This document shows, in pieces, positions 27,502 to 35,878 of a stretch of 64,000 nucleotides of DNA (within the stretch, counting starts at the first letter, position 1; each line of letters starts with the position of its first letter). Source of the DNA: Laspinema palackyanum D2a (GTDB lineage: Bacteria > Cyanobacteriota > Cyanobacteriia > Cyanobacteriales > Laspinemataceae); NCBI GenBank assembly GCA_025370845.1, contig JAMXFF010000043.1, positions 1-64,000 on the forward strand, written 5' to 3'. The translations under genes and the position numbers were made by a program. The notes beneath the pieces are model-generated. The model made no database searches. It was not told where the DNA came from and worked only from the letters and a program-made list of their open reading frames with translations.

Positions 27502-27522
27502 GGACAAGGCAGTGCCTTGTCC
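27502..27522. terminator. Bidirectional hairpin between convergent genes
   Basis: GGACAAGGCAGTGCCTTGTCC is a near-perfect palindrome (ten-base arms) with A-rich sequence before it and ATTTTTTT beginning 27531. It is located between the stops of the kinase and the Rpn-like gene, which run toward each other, so it may end both transcripts. Confidence 0.65.
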
Positions 27523-27549
27523 CTCATGGCATTTTTTTGGAAAAACCTG

Positions 27550-28404
27550 CTAACGGGACTGCAACCAAGTCACTAAATCAGTGACTTCTGTAAAATCGAA
27601 TAAGGCCGAACTCAACTGTTCTAATTGAGTTAGTGTCAGGGATTCAAGGCGTTCTTGGATAGTGGGTTCCATGTCACCAAAACGGCGGTTCAGCATCCCC
27701 TGAAGTAGGGCGATCGCCTCCTGCTTTTTCCCTTGATTCAGTCCCTGTTCGAGACCCTTGGCTAGTCCCTTTTGAAGGATATCTTGGTAAATCACGGATT
27801 CCTGCATAATTTCCTCCCGGAAAAAGTTAGCAATCGTATCTTTATTAAACCGTAAACCCGCTAGAACTTGAGTACAAGCGGCAATTTCTTGACGTAGTTC
27901 AGTTTCTTCTATTTTAGCAACTTCCTGGGCAACTTGAGCCAGGAGTTGATTCGGTTCTTGAGTGGCCGCTAACACCGCCAAGGGTAGCAATACTGGGTCT
28001 TCGAGCAACAGTTGGGGAGATTCCTCCCAAATCCGAATGACCTCATATCGATGGCGCGTATTTTCGCTGACAAATTCCGTCTCAAACACCGCTGGATTGC
28101 TGGTGGGTTGGAGCCAAATAATCACCTGTCTCACTGGCAGTCCATATTGCCTATGTAGCCGCACCCAATAGTTTAACATCCGCAACGGCATCGGTCTATC
28201 CTTCGGGACTTTTACCTGAAATTCTAAATGCAGAATTTCCTCGTCCGTCCGCAAAAAAATTACGGAATCCGCCCGCACGGGTTCTAGGGTTAATTCAGTT
28301 TTTAACACCTCCACGGGTGAGGTAATGATTCTTCGCAATATCCACGCGGCAAAGCGTTGTGGATATTTCGCCGCAAGGTATTTACATAAGTTGTCAATCG
28401 GCAT
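27550..28404 (-). CDS. Rpn/PD-(D/E)XK nuclease-like protein with DUF4351 C-terminus
   Basis: A 284-residue protein of the Rpn/transposase_31-like group (PD-(D/E)XK nuclease fold), many copies of which occur in cyanobacterial genomes. The catalytic part is visible as ADSVIFLRTDEEILHLEFQV, near residues 44-63, with Asp in ADS and the Glu-x-Gln in EFQ. A helical region follows, then a Gly-Leu-Glu-Gln linker (GLAKGLEQGLNQGKKQEAI). The C-terminal DUF4351 region (LLQGMLNRRFGDMEPTIQER) is typical. A ribosome binding site AAGGA precedes the ATG. It could be a recombination-promoting nuclease; function not shown. Confidence 0.88.
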   Translation of the reverse strand: MPIDNLCKYLAAKYPQRFAAWILRRIITSPVEVLKTELTLEPVRADSVIFLRTDEEILHLEFQVKVPKDRPMPLRMLNYWVRLHRQYGLPVRQVIIWLQPTSNPAVFETEFVSENTRHRYEVIRIWEESPQLLLEDPVLLPLAVLAATQEPNQLLAQVAQEVAKIEETELRQEIAACTQVLAGLRFNKDTIANFFREEIMQESVIYQDILQKGLAKGLEQGLNQGKKQEAIALLQGMLNRRFGDMEPTIQERLESLTLTQLEQLSSALFDFTEVTDLVTWLQSR

Positions 28405-28605
28405 GATCCTTGAGGTTAATTATCAGGTTTCATGTTTAAGTTTAGGATAAAAAGGTCCATGATAATTCCTAGGGTTTACATTAATTTACCTGGACCAGAA
28501 TTCGTTCGCCTGATAGGATAAAGGAGTCCGTTCGGATTGCCGTACCCGGACTGGGTGTGGATAATGGGGAAAATTTCCCTCATAATAGAAGTAGCAAACT
28601 GTGAC

Positions 28606-28622
28606 AAAGGAGTGTTACTTTG
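28606..28622 (+). promoter_or_regulatory. Ribosome binding site for a TTG start
   Basis: AAAGGAG lies at 28606-28612, seven bases before the TTG at 28620-28622. It decides the rare start codon of the M3 peptidase gene, since the next in-frame ATG lies far inside the conserved region. Confidence 0.65.
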
Positions 28623-30440
28623 GTTCAAACCCCTCAATCCCCGGCGATCGCTCAATTGGAAAATCCCCAAGAGTGGGACTTATCAGACCTGTATCAAGGG
28701 TTTGATGACCCGCAGATTGAGCATGATTTAGAAGTCCTTCAGCATCGTGCTGCGGGGTTTCGTCGCACTTATCGCGGCAATGTTGCTGCACTCACCCCGG
28801 AACAAATCGCCGATTGTTTACAAGAATTGGAAGAAATCGGTCAAGTCTCCGGTTATGTCTATGCCTATCCTTCTCTAACTTTTTCCGCAGATACGCGCAA
28901 TACGGAAGCGAAGCAACTGCTGGATCAGGTAATGGAATCTCTGACGGCAATTGAAAATCAATTGCTGTTTTTTGACCTAGAATTACAGCAGATTTCTGAA
29001 GAGAATTTCAATCAATTACTCTCTGCTGCGGAACTAGCCAGTTATACCCATTATCTCCATCGCATTGCCGAGTTTCGTCCTCACACCCTGTCCGAAGAAA
29101 TCGAACAAACGCGCAATCAAGACAGTCTCACGGGTCGGCAAGCGTTTATCCAATTGCGATCGGTGCATTTGGGAGAACAAGAATATGAACCCGTGACCAC
29201 CCCCGATGGCAAAAGTGCCAGCAACGAGGCAGAATTAAGTGCCTTGTTGTTTCATCCCTCGCCGGAAGTGCGGTACAATACCTATCTCTCCGTGCGAAAT
29301 GTCCTCAAACAGCACAACTCCCTTTATGGGTTCATTCTGAATACCGTCACACAGGATCATCGCATCGAAAGTCAGATGCGCCAGTATTCCTCTACTTTGC
29401 ATAAGCAATTGTTAGCGGATGAAGTTTCTGAACCTGTTTTTCGTGCCATTATGGACGGGACAGCGAGTCGGTTTGAACTGTTTGAGCGCTACTATCAACT
29501 CAAAGGAAAGGCACTCGGTCAAACAATCCGCATTTGTGACCTCTATGCACCTTGGACGACTGAGGATGAGGAACCCTTACCCCCGTTAAAATATCAAACC
29601 GGGGTGGAAACTTTACTCAATGCCTTACAAGAGTTTGATGTCAATTATGCGCGCCGTGCAGAAGAGTTTTTCCTGAAAAATTGGATTGATGCCAAGGTCC
29701 GTCCAGGTAAACGGGGTGGGGCATTTTGCGCTTACTCTCACGGGAAACATAGTTATTTATTGCTCTCTTACACGGACGATTACAATTCTTTGTTTACCCT
29801 GGCTCATGAAATGGGTCATGGGTTGCATTTTGCTTGGATTGATGATGCTCAGTCCTATTATAATAGCAATCCGCCTTTGGTTTTAGCAGAGATTGCTTCG
29901 ACCTTTAATGAATTGCTGTTACTGGATTATCTGCTGAAAACTTCGGCAGACAATAAGGCGCTGATGAAGTCGTTGCTGACTCGGCAGTTGGAAGACCAGT
30001 TTAATTTGCTATTCCGGCAAAGTACGATTAGTCGTTTGGAGTTAGCAATTCACGATCGCGCCAAAGAAGGCAGTTTTGATGCCAAGTTTGTCAACGACAA
30101 GTGGATGGAGTTGTATCGCAATCTCTGTGGCAATGCCGTAGAATTATTACCGGAACACCAGTATGATTGGGCGCGGATTGGGCATATTTTCTTTAAGCCT
30201 TTTTATTGCTACCAGTACGCTGCTTCCAACATTGTGAGTTTGGCCTGTTATCAGAAGTATCTCGAAACAGGTAAAGATTTTATTCCCGGGTATCTGGAGT
30301 TATTGGCTGCCGGTGGGAGTGTCAATCAGGTCGAGGCGTTGCGGAAGTATGTGGATGTGGATATCGAAAATCCCCAGACGATCGCCAGTGCGTTGGACTA
30401 TATTGAGGGCTTATTGGATAAGTTGCAGGCTAGTTTGTAA
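28620..30440 (+). CDS. pepF: M3-family oligoendopeptidase
   Basis: A 606-residue cytosolic metallopeptidase of the M3 family (PepF/oligoendopeptidase F type), which cleaves short peptides. The zinc site is FTLAHEMGHGLHF, with HEMGH near residue 396 and the third ligand Glu in LAEIASTFNELLLLDYL about 26 residues later. The C-terminal region has the conserved KPFYCYQYAASNIVSLACYQ and YLELLAAGGS. The N-terminal M3 oligopeptidase F domain covers roughly residues 100-190. Start is TTG supported by a good ribosome binding site. No signal peptide. Confidence 0.94.
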   Translation: MVQTPQSPAIAQLENPQEWDLSDLYQGFDDPQIEHDLEVLQHRAAGFRRTYRGNVAALTPEQIADCLQELEEIGQVSGYVYAYPSLTFSADTRNTEAKQLLDQVMESLTAIENQLLFFDLELQQISEENFNQLLSAAELASYTHYLHRIAEFRPHTLSEEIEQTRNQDSLTGRQAFIQLRSVHLGEQEYEPVTTPDGKSASNEAELSALLFHPSPEVRYNTYLSVRNVLKQHNSLYGFILNTVTQDHRIESQMRQYSSTLHKQLLADEVSEPVFRAIMDGTASRFELFERYYQLKGKALGQTIRICDLYAPWTTEDEEPLPPLKYQTGVETLLNALQEFDVNYARRAEEFFLKNWIDAKVRPGKRGGAFCAYSHGKHSYLLLSYTDDYNSLFTLAHEMGHGLHFAWIDDAQSYYNSNPPLVLAEIASTFNELLLLDYLLKTSADNKALMKSLLTRQLEDQFNLLFRQSTISRLELAIHDRAKEGSFDAKFVNDKWMELYRNLCGNAVELLPEHQYDWARIGHIFFKPFYCYQYAASNIVSLACYQKYLETGKDFIPGYLELLAAGGSVNQVEALRKYVDVDIENPQTIASALDYIEGLLDKLQASL

Positions 30441-30602
30441 TGGGGGATAACCACTAAGGTTGTTACCCGAGACGGACTAAAGTCGTTACTCAGAACGGGG
30501 GAAGCTTCCCCTTTATCCTTTGTCTGATGCCTGGGGTAAAAAAAAGGAAGCCTTGAGGCTTCCTTTTTCTACGGATGTGTCAAACTTATACCATCAGCCA
30601 AG
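30441..30602. repeat. Family B-like unit after the peptidase gene
   Basis: Contains degenerate family B sequence (GGACTAAAGTCGTTACT near 30474-30490) followed by the terminator of the PEP-CTERM gene listed next. No gene seen. Confidence 0.55.
30538..30570 (-). terminator. Intrinsic terminator of first PEP-CTERM gene
   Basis: AAAAAGGAAGCC and GGCTTCCTTTTT form a twelve-base stem around a TTGA loop; on the minus strand it ends in eight T. It begins 33 bases after the stop at 30603. A closely similar hairpin (AGGAAGCC/GGCTTCCT) ends the paralogous gene at 32239-32264, so the terminators were duplicated with the genes. Confidence 0.85.
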
Positions 30603-31505
30603 TTATACGTTTTTGGCGGATTTGCGCTTGGCTGTGGCAAATAGACCTCCAACTGCCATCAGAGCAAGCATGGTGGAGGGTTCTGGAACTGAAGTGACTG
30701 GGGGGACTGGGACGCCTGCTAGTTTAACTTCATAGTTGCCGTTATGAGATATCCCATCATTACCACCGCCGAGGTTGTTGGCTTGACCCGAAGCGGTGGC
30801 AGCGAAGCTATATAGGAATTGAGCGGGGCCACTGTTATAGATGACTTTAACCAGTTCGCTGGCTTGGACGGTGGCGGGTATCAAGCTGGATAAACCGGGA
30901 TGGTTTCCAAGCGCCGCTTTCAACAGATTGGAGGCATTGAAGTGTCCTGCCAGTCCAATACTGATTTCGCCTGTTGTCGCATTTTTATTGACATAGGAAA
31001 TATTAGGGTCACTGAAGCGCTGCATTCCCTTATTGGCGATAAAAGCCTGCTGAGCCCCTGCTCTCTGGGTAGGGGTGAGAGTGACGTTGTTCGCTAAAAA
31101 GGCATCATCTAACCATTGAGACAGTAAAGTTTTGCCATTGCTCTGAACGCTGTTCCAGTCGGCTTGGGTTAAGCTGCTGATGACGATATCTTTGCCGCCA
31201 ATTGTCCCTGTTAAGGTAGTGTTTTTGGTAAAATCAAACTCAGATTGTTCGCTACTTTTTGCTAGTTCAATGTTGCCACCTGGAGCGATGCTATTGCCGG
31301 AGAGAATGGTGGATAAGGAATCCGTGCAGGTTTCTCCGGCGAAGGTGCTTTTGCCATTGGAGCAGTATGATAAGAAGTCGCTGGCAGCCGTTCCGCCAAA
31401 TTGGGGGTTGGCTAAACTCAGGGCAAGGGCGGAGGTGCTACCGATCGCGGTCATACCCACGGCAACGGAAGTGGCGAGTGCGAGTTTGTTGACGAATCCA
31501 GTCAT
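30603..31505 (-). CDS. PEP-CTERM protein, NF038130-like (first paralogue)
   Basis: A 300-residue exported protein. Residues 1-29 are a signal peptide (hydrophobic core LALATSVAVGMTAIGSTSAL, cleavage near ALALS). The C-terminus has the sorting signal VPEPSTMLALMAVGGLF followed by a basic tail, processed by exosortase for display or matrix export. The body is conserved with the second paralogue, for example FGGTAASDF, SYCSNGKSTFAG, TGTIGGKDIVISSL, FSDPNISYVN and GEISIGLAGHFNAS. Two conserved Cys (near residues 48 and 60) may form a disulfide. The start ATG has AGGAG upstream. Function unknown. Confidence 0.9.
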   Translation of the reverse strand: MTGFVNKLALATSVAVGMTAIGSTSALALSLANPQFGGTAASDFLSYCSNGKSTFAGETCTDSLSTILSGNSIAPGGNIELAKSSEQSEFDFTKNTTLTGTIGGKDIVISSLTQADWNSVQSNGKTLLSQWLDDAFLANNVTLTPTQRAGAQQAFIANKGMQRFSDPNISYVNKNATTGEISIGLAGHFNASNLLKAALGNHPGLSSLIPATVQASELVKVIYNSGPAQFLYSFAATASGQANNLGGGNDGISHNGNYEVKLAGVPVPPVTSVPEPSTMLALMAVGGLFATAKRKSAKNV

Positions 31506-32303
31506 GGTTGGGGTCTCCTGAGTGTTGTTCTAAAGAAGGGTGGGTTGCGTAATCCGGTTAGGTGTTAGAGATACTGCCCTGTTTCCATTAAACTTGTGCT
31601 TTCTGAATGAGGCGGCGATCGCCATCACCTCAAGTTGCGATCGTCACGAGTTTCCTCTCCGTGCCACCGTCTGATTTTAAAAGTGGCTGACCTTAAATGT
31701 TGAGGTATCACAACTGATTTGTTATTTCTTCCTCTTATCCTATCCGCAAATCCTATCACTGCCCATAAAGTTATGAAAGATTTCGGTAAAGTTTCTGTAA
31801 AGAGTTTTTCAACCTGGGCCTTACTCAGTATTTCCTCGCAGACCCTTTGCCCTATCTAGGATTGAGCTGATGTAAAAACACCTGATTTATTTGGAAAAAT
31901 CTCGATTTGTTGCTAAAAAATCTCCGTAAAAACACGCAATTTTGGCTTCACTTGCATCAGTCCTTTAACCCTTTGTGACATATTTCTTTACATCCCCCAA
32001 ACCCCTGGCTCCAACCCTGATGAATAATCGCCAAATAGGAGCTATCTTGGAAAAATCCAAACTCTCTATAAAATCCGGTGGCTCAAAGTTAATGCAGGAG
32101 AGGCAGGGTTCCTGTAGTTACACCCTTGAGGATGTCCGTATTTTGTCTGGAGCCAGCCTCAGCCTGGGAAATATCAAACAAGTCTTTCCCAATCCGATTG
32201 AGTATAAAAGGGAGAAATCAAAGAAGAGGTTCAGGAATAAAAAAAGGAAGCCTCTAGGCTTCCTGGGTCTGTCAAGACCGTGCAATCCCTGAATTCGGGA
32301 AAC
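31506..32303 (-). promoter_or_regulatory. Leader and promoter region of first PEP-CTERM gene
   Basis: No gene is supported. Near 31650-31710 the minus strand has GCCACTTTTAAAATCAG then ACGGTGGCACGGAG, a stem of GCCAC with GTGGC, also seen with changed arms in the second paralogue leader. Bases 31783-31802 contain two GTAAAG copies 11 bases apart (on the minus strand CTTTAC-AGAAA-CTTTAC), an OmpR/PhoB-class operator pattern. The plus-strand frame at 31975-32292 has no homologue-like features. The left end, 32239-32264, is the terminator of the second paralogue. Confidence 0.5.
32239..32264 (-). terminator. Intrinsic terminator of second PEP-CTERM gene
   Basis: AGGAAGCC (32245-32252), TCTA loop, GGCTTCCT (32257-32264); on the minus strand the stem ends in seven T. 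It is about 40 bases after the stop of the second PEP-CTERM gene at 32304. Confidence 0.85.
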
Positions 32304-33188
32304 TTATGCCTTGGTTGCAGACTTGCGCTTCTGGACAGCAACCAGACCACTGATTGCCATCAGACCCAACATCGTGGAGGGTTCGGGAACTGATGTCACC
32401 GGGAGGTTACCAGCTAAGCTGACCTGATAGTTTCCATTGCGAGCAGAGTCTTGTGTACCCGCTTGCGTAGCAACAAAACTATACAAGTATTGTACAGGTC
32501 CATTATTATAGATAACTTTAACCAGTTCGCTGGCTTGTACTTGACTGGGGATGAAGTCAGCTAGTTTAAACCCCTGAATGGTGGTGTCTCCCAAAGCGGC
32601 TTTTAGGGTCTCGGAAGCGTTGAAATGTCCAGCTAGTCCGATACTGATTTCCCCGGTGGTGTCATCTTGATTGACGTAGGAAATTTTGGGGTCACTGAAC
32701 CGCTGCCTTCCGCCATTAGCGATAAAAGCATTCTCAACTGCCGATTTCATGAAAGGGGTCATAGAGACGTTGTGGGAGAGAAATACATCGTCTAACCATT
32801 GACTGAGCAGGGTCTTCCCGTTGCCCATATCGGTCAGCCAGTCACTTTCCGTCAAGCTGCTCATCACGATTTCTTGGCCGCCGATTGTACCCGTTAAAGT
32901 CGTGTTTTTAGTAAAGTCAAACCCGACTTGTTCGCTGCTTTTGGCTAATTCTATATGGCCCCCTGGGGTGGTGCTATTGCCGGACAGGATAGTTTCTAAG
33001 GAATCGGTACAATTACTTCCTGCGAAGGTGCTGGTGCCATTAGAGCAGTATCGGGAATATTCGCTGGCGTCAGTCCCTCCAAACAGGGGGTTCATTAAGG
33101 TACCTGCAAGGGCGGGGGCGCTACCGATCGCCGCAATACTAACAGCAAGGGAAGTCGTGATGGAGAGCTTTTGGAAGAGTTTGGTCAT
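32304..33188 (-). CDS. PEP-CTERM protein, NF038130-like (second paralogue)
   Basis: A 294-residue exported protein, homologous along its length to the first paralogue. The N-terminal signal sequence is TTSLAVSIAAIGSAPALAG, and the C-terminal sorting signal is VPEPSTMLGLMAISGLV plus a Lys/Arg tail. Shared body motifs include FGGTDASEYSRYCSNGTS, TLTGTIGGQEIVMSSL, RQRFSDPKISYVNQ and GEISIGLAGHFNAS. I chose the ATG at 33188, which has GAGG upstream and puts the signal peptide at the start; a farther in-frame ATG (33239) would add 17 residues. The tandem pair probably arose by duplication. It is transcribed in the same direction but has its own leader and terminator. Confidence 0.9.
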   Translation of the reverse strand: MTKLFQKLSITTSLAVSIAAIGSAPALAGTLMNPLFGGTDASEYSRYCSNGTSTFAGSNCTDSLETILSGNSTTPGGHIELAKSSEQVGFDFTKNTTLTGTIGGQEIVMSSLTESDWLTDMGNGKTLLSQWLDDVFLSHNVSMTPFMKSAVENAFIANGGRQRFSDPKISYVNQDDTTGEISIGLAGHFNASETLKAALGDTTIQGFKLADFIPSQVQASELVKVIYNNGPVQYLYSFVATQAGTQDSARNGNYQVSLAGNLPVTSVPEPSTMLGLMAISGLVAVQKRKSATKA

Positions 33189-33775
33189 AGTCGCAGTATC
33201 CTCAAAGTTGTGTAAGTCAGAGTAGGGTGATTCATCCAATTAGGTTCTAGGAATGCGGTACTTTAGTGTTGTGATTAAACGGCTGCCTTTGAATCAGGCT
33301 CCTGTCTCCATCACCTCAATCCGCACGGGTTTGGAAGTTGTCAGAAACGACACTGACCAAGACTTCCACCTCGGTGCCACAGTCTGAACTTCAGAGTGGC
33401 TAACCCTCAGCGTTCCTTAGAAAAATAGGAGTAAATACTAGCTGGAATTATCGTATCCGTAAATTCTCGGACTTCTAATAAAGTTATGATGGATTTCCGT
33501 AAAGTTTCTGTAAAGAATACTCACCGGATAGTGTGAGGATATGAATGACCGAATGAGGCGCTCATCTCTGTGAGTCGGTCAAGCATTCCAGGAAAACTCA
33601 ACCCGTTGAGGAGGGGTTGCTCAAATTATCCGGACTCTGGTGTAAAGAATTGCTCACCCCAGACAATTTGCCCTTCCTATTTTTTCGGTTTCTCCCTTCC
33701 GGTTTAGCGATTCAAAGCGAAGAACCGATGAGACTGTCTCATCGGTTCTTTGGTGGGAATGGGGACTCGGTAAAA
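33189..33775 (-). promoter_or_regulatory. Leader and promoter region of second PEP-CTERM gene
   Basis: No gene seen. On the minus strand GCCAC-TCTGAAGTTCAGACT-GTGGC (near 33381-33406) forms a hairpin with a TCTGAA/TTCAGA inner stem, followed by CACCGAGGTG. The first paralogue has a similar block with altered bases. At 33497-33516 are two GTAAAG copies 11 bases apart, the same operator-like element as in the other leader, and the bases just beyond it also match. The right end holds the aminotransferase terminator. Confidence 0.5.
33720..33750. terminator. Perfect hairpin downstream of the aminotransferase gene
   Basis: AAGAACCGATGAGAC (33720-33734) and GTCTCATCGGTTCTT (33736-33750) are complementary over 15 bases around one T. 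It lies 26 bases after the aminotransferase stop on the minus strand. No long T-run follows, so it may be a barrier to 3' exonucleases as well as a terminator. Confidence 0.6.
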
Positions 33776-34948
33776 TTATGAATTCAAAAACTGGGCAATT
33801 CGTTCCACTGCTTCTTCCAATACCGGCGGATCCCAAACTAAGGCAAACCGCACATACCCTTCACCCATTTTGCCAAATCCGGAACCGGGAGAGGCGGCGA
33901 TGCCAGTTTTTTCGACCATTTGAGTACAAAAGCCGATGGAATTGTTGGCCCACTGTTCGGGGAGTTTGGCCCAGACATACATGGTAGACTCGGGCATCGG
34001 CACTTGCCAGCCGATGCGATGGAGGGCGTTGACGAAAGCATCTCGACGCTTCCGGAAGATGCTGGTCATTTCGCCTACGGTGTCTTGGGGTCCCGTGAGG
34101 GCAGCGATCGCCCCGTTAAGAATCCCCTGATATTGGTTGAAATCCACTGCCGCCTTGACTTGCCGCAGTGCTTTAATGAGTTCGGGATTGCCAATAGCAT
34201 ACCCAACCCGCAATCCGCCCATATTATAGGATTTGGATAAGGTAAAAAACTCGATAGAAACGGTTTTTTCTGGGTCCGCTTGCAAAATGGAGGGGACAGA
34301 AATCGGGGAATCAAATACTAAGTCCGCGTAGGGAAAGTCGTGTACCAGGACTAACTGATGGTGCTGACAAAAGGCAACGGCTTCTTGGAAAAACGACAGG
34401 GGAGCGATCGCGGTAGTGGGGTTGTGTGGATAGCTGAGGACCATCATCCGCGCTTGGTTTAGAACCCCTTGGGGAATTTCCTCAAAGACGGGCAGAAATC
34501 CGTTTTCTTCCCGCAGGGGCATCCCATAAATTTGACCACTGGCTAAGTACACTCCACCAGCATGGGAGGGATAGCCCGGATCCATGAGGAGGGCAAAATC
34601 TCCAGGATTTAAAACCGCTAAGGGTAAATGAGCGGTGCCTTCCTGGGAGCCAATTAAGGCTAGGACTTCAGTTTGGGGGTCTACTTTAACGCCATAGCGC
34701 TGGTGGTACCACTGGGCGGCAGCTTCGCGAAAAGCTTGGGTGCGGTGAAACAGGACATAGCCGTGAGAGTTGCGATCGGGTAAAGATGAGGCGATCGCCT
34801 CAACGATATGGGGGGCCGGGGGCAGGTCCGAGGACCCCAAGGATAAATCAATGACCTTCAATCCTGCGGCTTTTGCCTTAGCTTTAGCGTTATCCATATC
34901 TGCAAAGACATTGGAACGCAGGGGTTCTAAACGGTTAGCAAACTGCAT
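33776..34948 (-). CDS. Class I/II PLP aminotransferase (LL-DAP aminotransferase-like)
   Basis: A 390-residue pyridoxal-phosphate aminotransferase. The Schiff-base Lys is in FFTLSKSYNMGGLRVGYAIG near residue 236. Other family signs are LSLGSSDLPPAPHIV, SYPHNPTTAI (cofactor Asn) and DFPYADLVFDS (cofactor Asp/Tyr), with C-terminal GSGFGKMGEGYVRFAL holding the substrate Arg. Cyanobacterial members of this group are often named LL-diaminopimelate or aspartate aminotransferase; I cannot separate these by eye. The ATG at 34948 is the natural start. Downstream hairpin supports monocistronic transcription. Confidence 0.9.
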   Translation of the reverse strand: MQFANRLEPLRSNVFADMDNAKAKAKAAGLKVIDLSLGSSDLPPAPHIVEAIASSLPDRNSHGYVLFHRTQAFREAAAQWYHQRYGVKVDPQTEVLALIGSQEGTAHLPLAVLNPGDFALLMDPGYPSHAGGVYLASGQIYGMPLREENGFLPVFEEIPQGVLNQARMMVLSYPHNPTTAIAPLSFFQEAVAFCQHHQLVLVHDFPYADLVFDSPISVPSILQADPEKTVSIEFFTLSKSYNMGGLRVGYAIGNPELIKALRQVKAAVDFNQYQGILNGAIAALTGPQDTVGEMTSIFRKRRDAFVNALHRIGWQVPMPESTMYVWAKLPEQWANNSIGFCTQMVEKTGIAASPGSGFGKMGEGYVRFALVWDPPVLEEAVERIAQFLNS

Positions 34949-35110
34949 GATGGTTAACGGGTGAGAAGCTGATGGAGTGCAACGGATACGGAATCCGGTT
35001 TACCTGGGACTGCTAAACCCGCACCCTCAAGGGTGGGGCTATACTAACAAAGCCTGCCTACGCAGGCTCTCATCATAAAGCAGGTCCGGTTAGGGAGTTC
35101 CAGGGGGTTT
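34949..35110. repeat. Interspersed stems before thioredoxin
   Basis: ACCCTCAAGGGTGGGG and GCCTGCCTACGCAGGC occur at 35022-35073. The same kind of pair, in reverse order and orientation, is found at 35741-35790 on the other side of the thioredoxin gene. Confidence 0.6.
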
Positions 35111-35434
35111 TTAGAGATGGGCTTCGATCAGGGTGGCTAATGCCTGTTTCGTAATGGCTCCCTCAAAGGATTCCACGATCGCCCCATCTTTAAATACACG
35201 GATTGCCGGTACGCCTTCAACGCCGCACTTTTTCACCGATTCAGGATTGGGATCGACTTCTAGCTTCAGGACTTTGAGGCGATCGCCATATTCTGAGGCG
35301 GCCCAGTCTATATAGGGGGAGACCAATCGGCAAGGCCCACACCAACTGGCCCAAAAATAGGCCAATACTGGGGTTGCTGCTTGTTCTACTTCGGTTCCAA
35401 ACTCAGTATCTGTGACTTTGATAATGCTACTCAT
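35111..35434 (-). CDS. Thioredoxin-family protein
   Basis: A 107-residue thioredoxin fold protein with the active site FWASWCGPC (Cys32 and Cys35). It would reduce disulfides in the cytosol, normally recharged by ferredoxin- or NADPH-thioredoxin reductase. The cis-proline lies in GVEGVPAIRVFKDG near residue 77. I chose the ATG at 35434; a TTG five codons upstream is possible. Residues after the active site (RLVSPYIDWAASEYGDRLKV) differ from the usual KMLAPVLDEIA, so its partner set may differ. It is flanked by interspersed repeats and by a G-rich simple repeat 85 bases upstream. Confidence 0.93.
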   Translation of the reverse strand: MSSIIKVTDTEFGTEVEQAATPVLAYFWASWCGPCRLVSPYIDWAASEYGDRLKVLKLEVDPNPESVKKCGVEGVPAIRVFKDGAIVESFEGAITKQALATLIEAHL

Positions 35435-35520
35435 GCCCACCGCTTTCAAATATTAGGTACTAGGCGATCGTCCCAGAGTGGCGATCGCGCACTGTTATTA
35501 AACTTTGATTATTTTACAGC

Positions 35521-35660
35521 AGGGGAGGCAATGGGAGATGGGGGAGATGGGGGGATGGGGAGATGGGGAAGATGGGGAGATGGGGAAGATGGGGGGGATG
35601 GGGGGATGGGGAGATGGGGAGATGGGGGGGATGGGGGGGATGGGGGGATGGGGGATTTAT
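35521..35660 (+). repeat. G-rich simple repeat with G-quadruplex potential
   Basis: Over about 140 bases the plus strand consists of runs of G spaced by A, AT or AA (units like GGGGAGATG, GGGATG and GGGAAGAT). It can be read in one frame as a Gly/Asp/Met repeat, but I reject that as a gene. Several G-runs of three or more with short loops satisfy the G-quadruplex pattern. It lies between the thioredoxin start and the Vipp1-like gene. Confidence 0.85.
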
Positions 35661-35878
35661 AAAAAAAAGCACAACTCCCTGGGTAGAGGGCCGCCTTAGT
35701 CATACCAAATCCAGTTGTTAAAAGTCGTTTTTTTCTCCAGCCCGCGTAGGCGGGCTTCGTCAGTATAGACCCACCCTTGAGGGTGTGGGTTTTTATAGAC
35801 CTATCACAACCGGATTTGATATGAGAACTAAAGACAAGCTGATGAACATCAGGGAGTTGTGGAGAATTGGGGGATTAG
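35661..35878. repeat. Stem repeats upstream of the Vipp1-like gene end
   Basis: AGCCCGCGTAGGCGGGCT (35740-35757) and ACCCACCCTTGAGGGTGTGG (35769-35788) are strong inverted repeats, with ATCAAATCCGGTTGTGATAGG-like matching arms at each side. They also lie downstream of the Vipp1-like gene and may terminate it. Confidence 0.6.

Noticed and set aside
31975-32292. A 105-residue plus-strand frame between PEP-CTERM genes
   Set aside because: It overlaps a terminator hairpin and leader region, has no recognisable motif, and its end codes a basic run from the hairpin sequence.
35505-35703. Gly/Asp/Met-rich and Pro/Ser-rich frames over the G-rich tract
   Set aside because: They are low-complexity translations of a simple DNA repeat, with no conserved domain.
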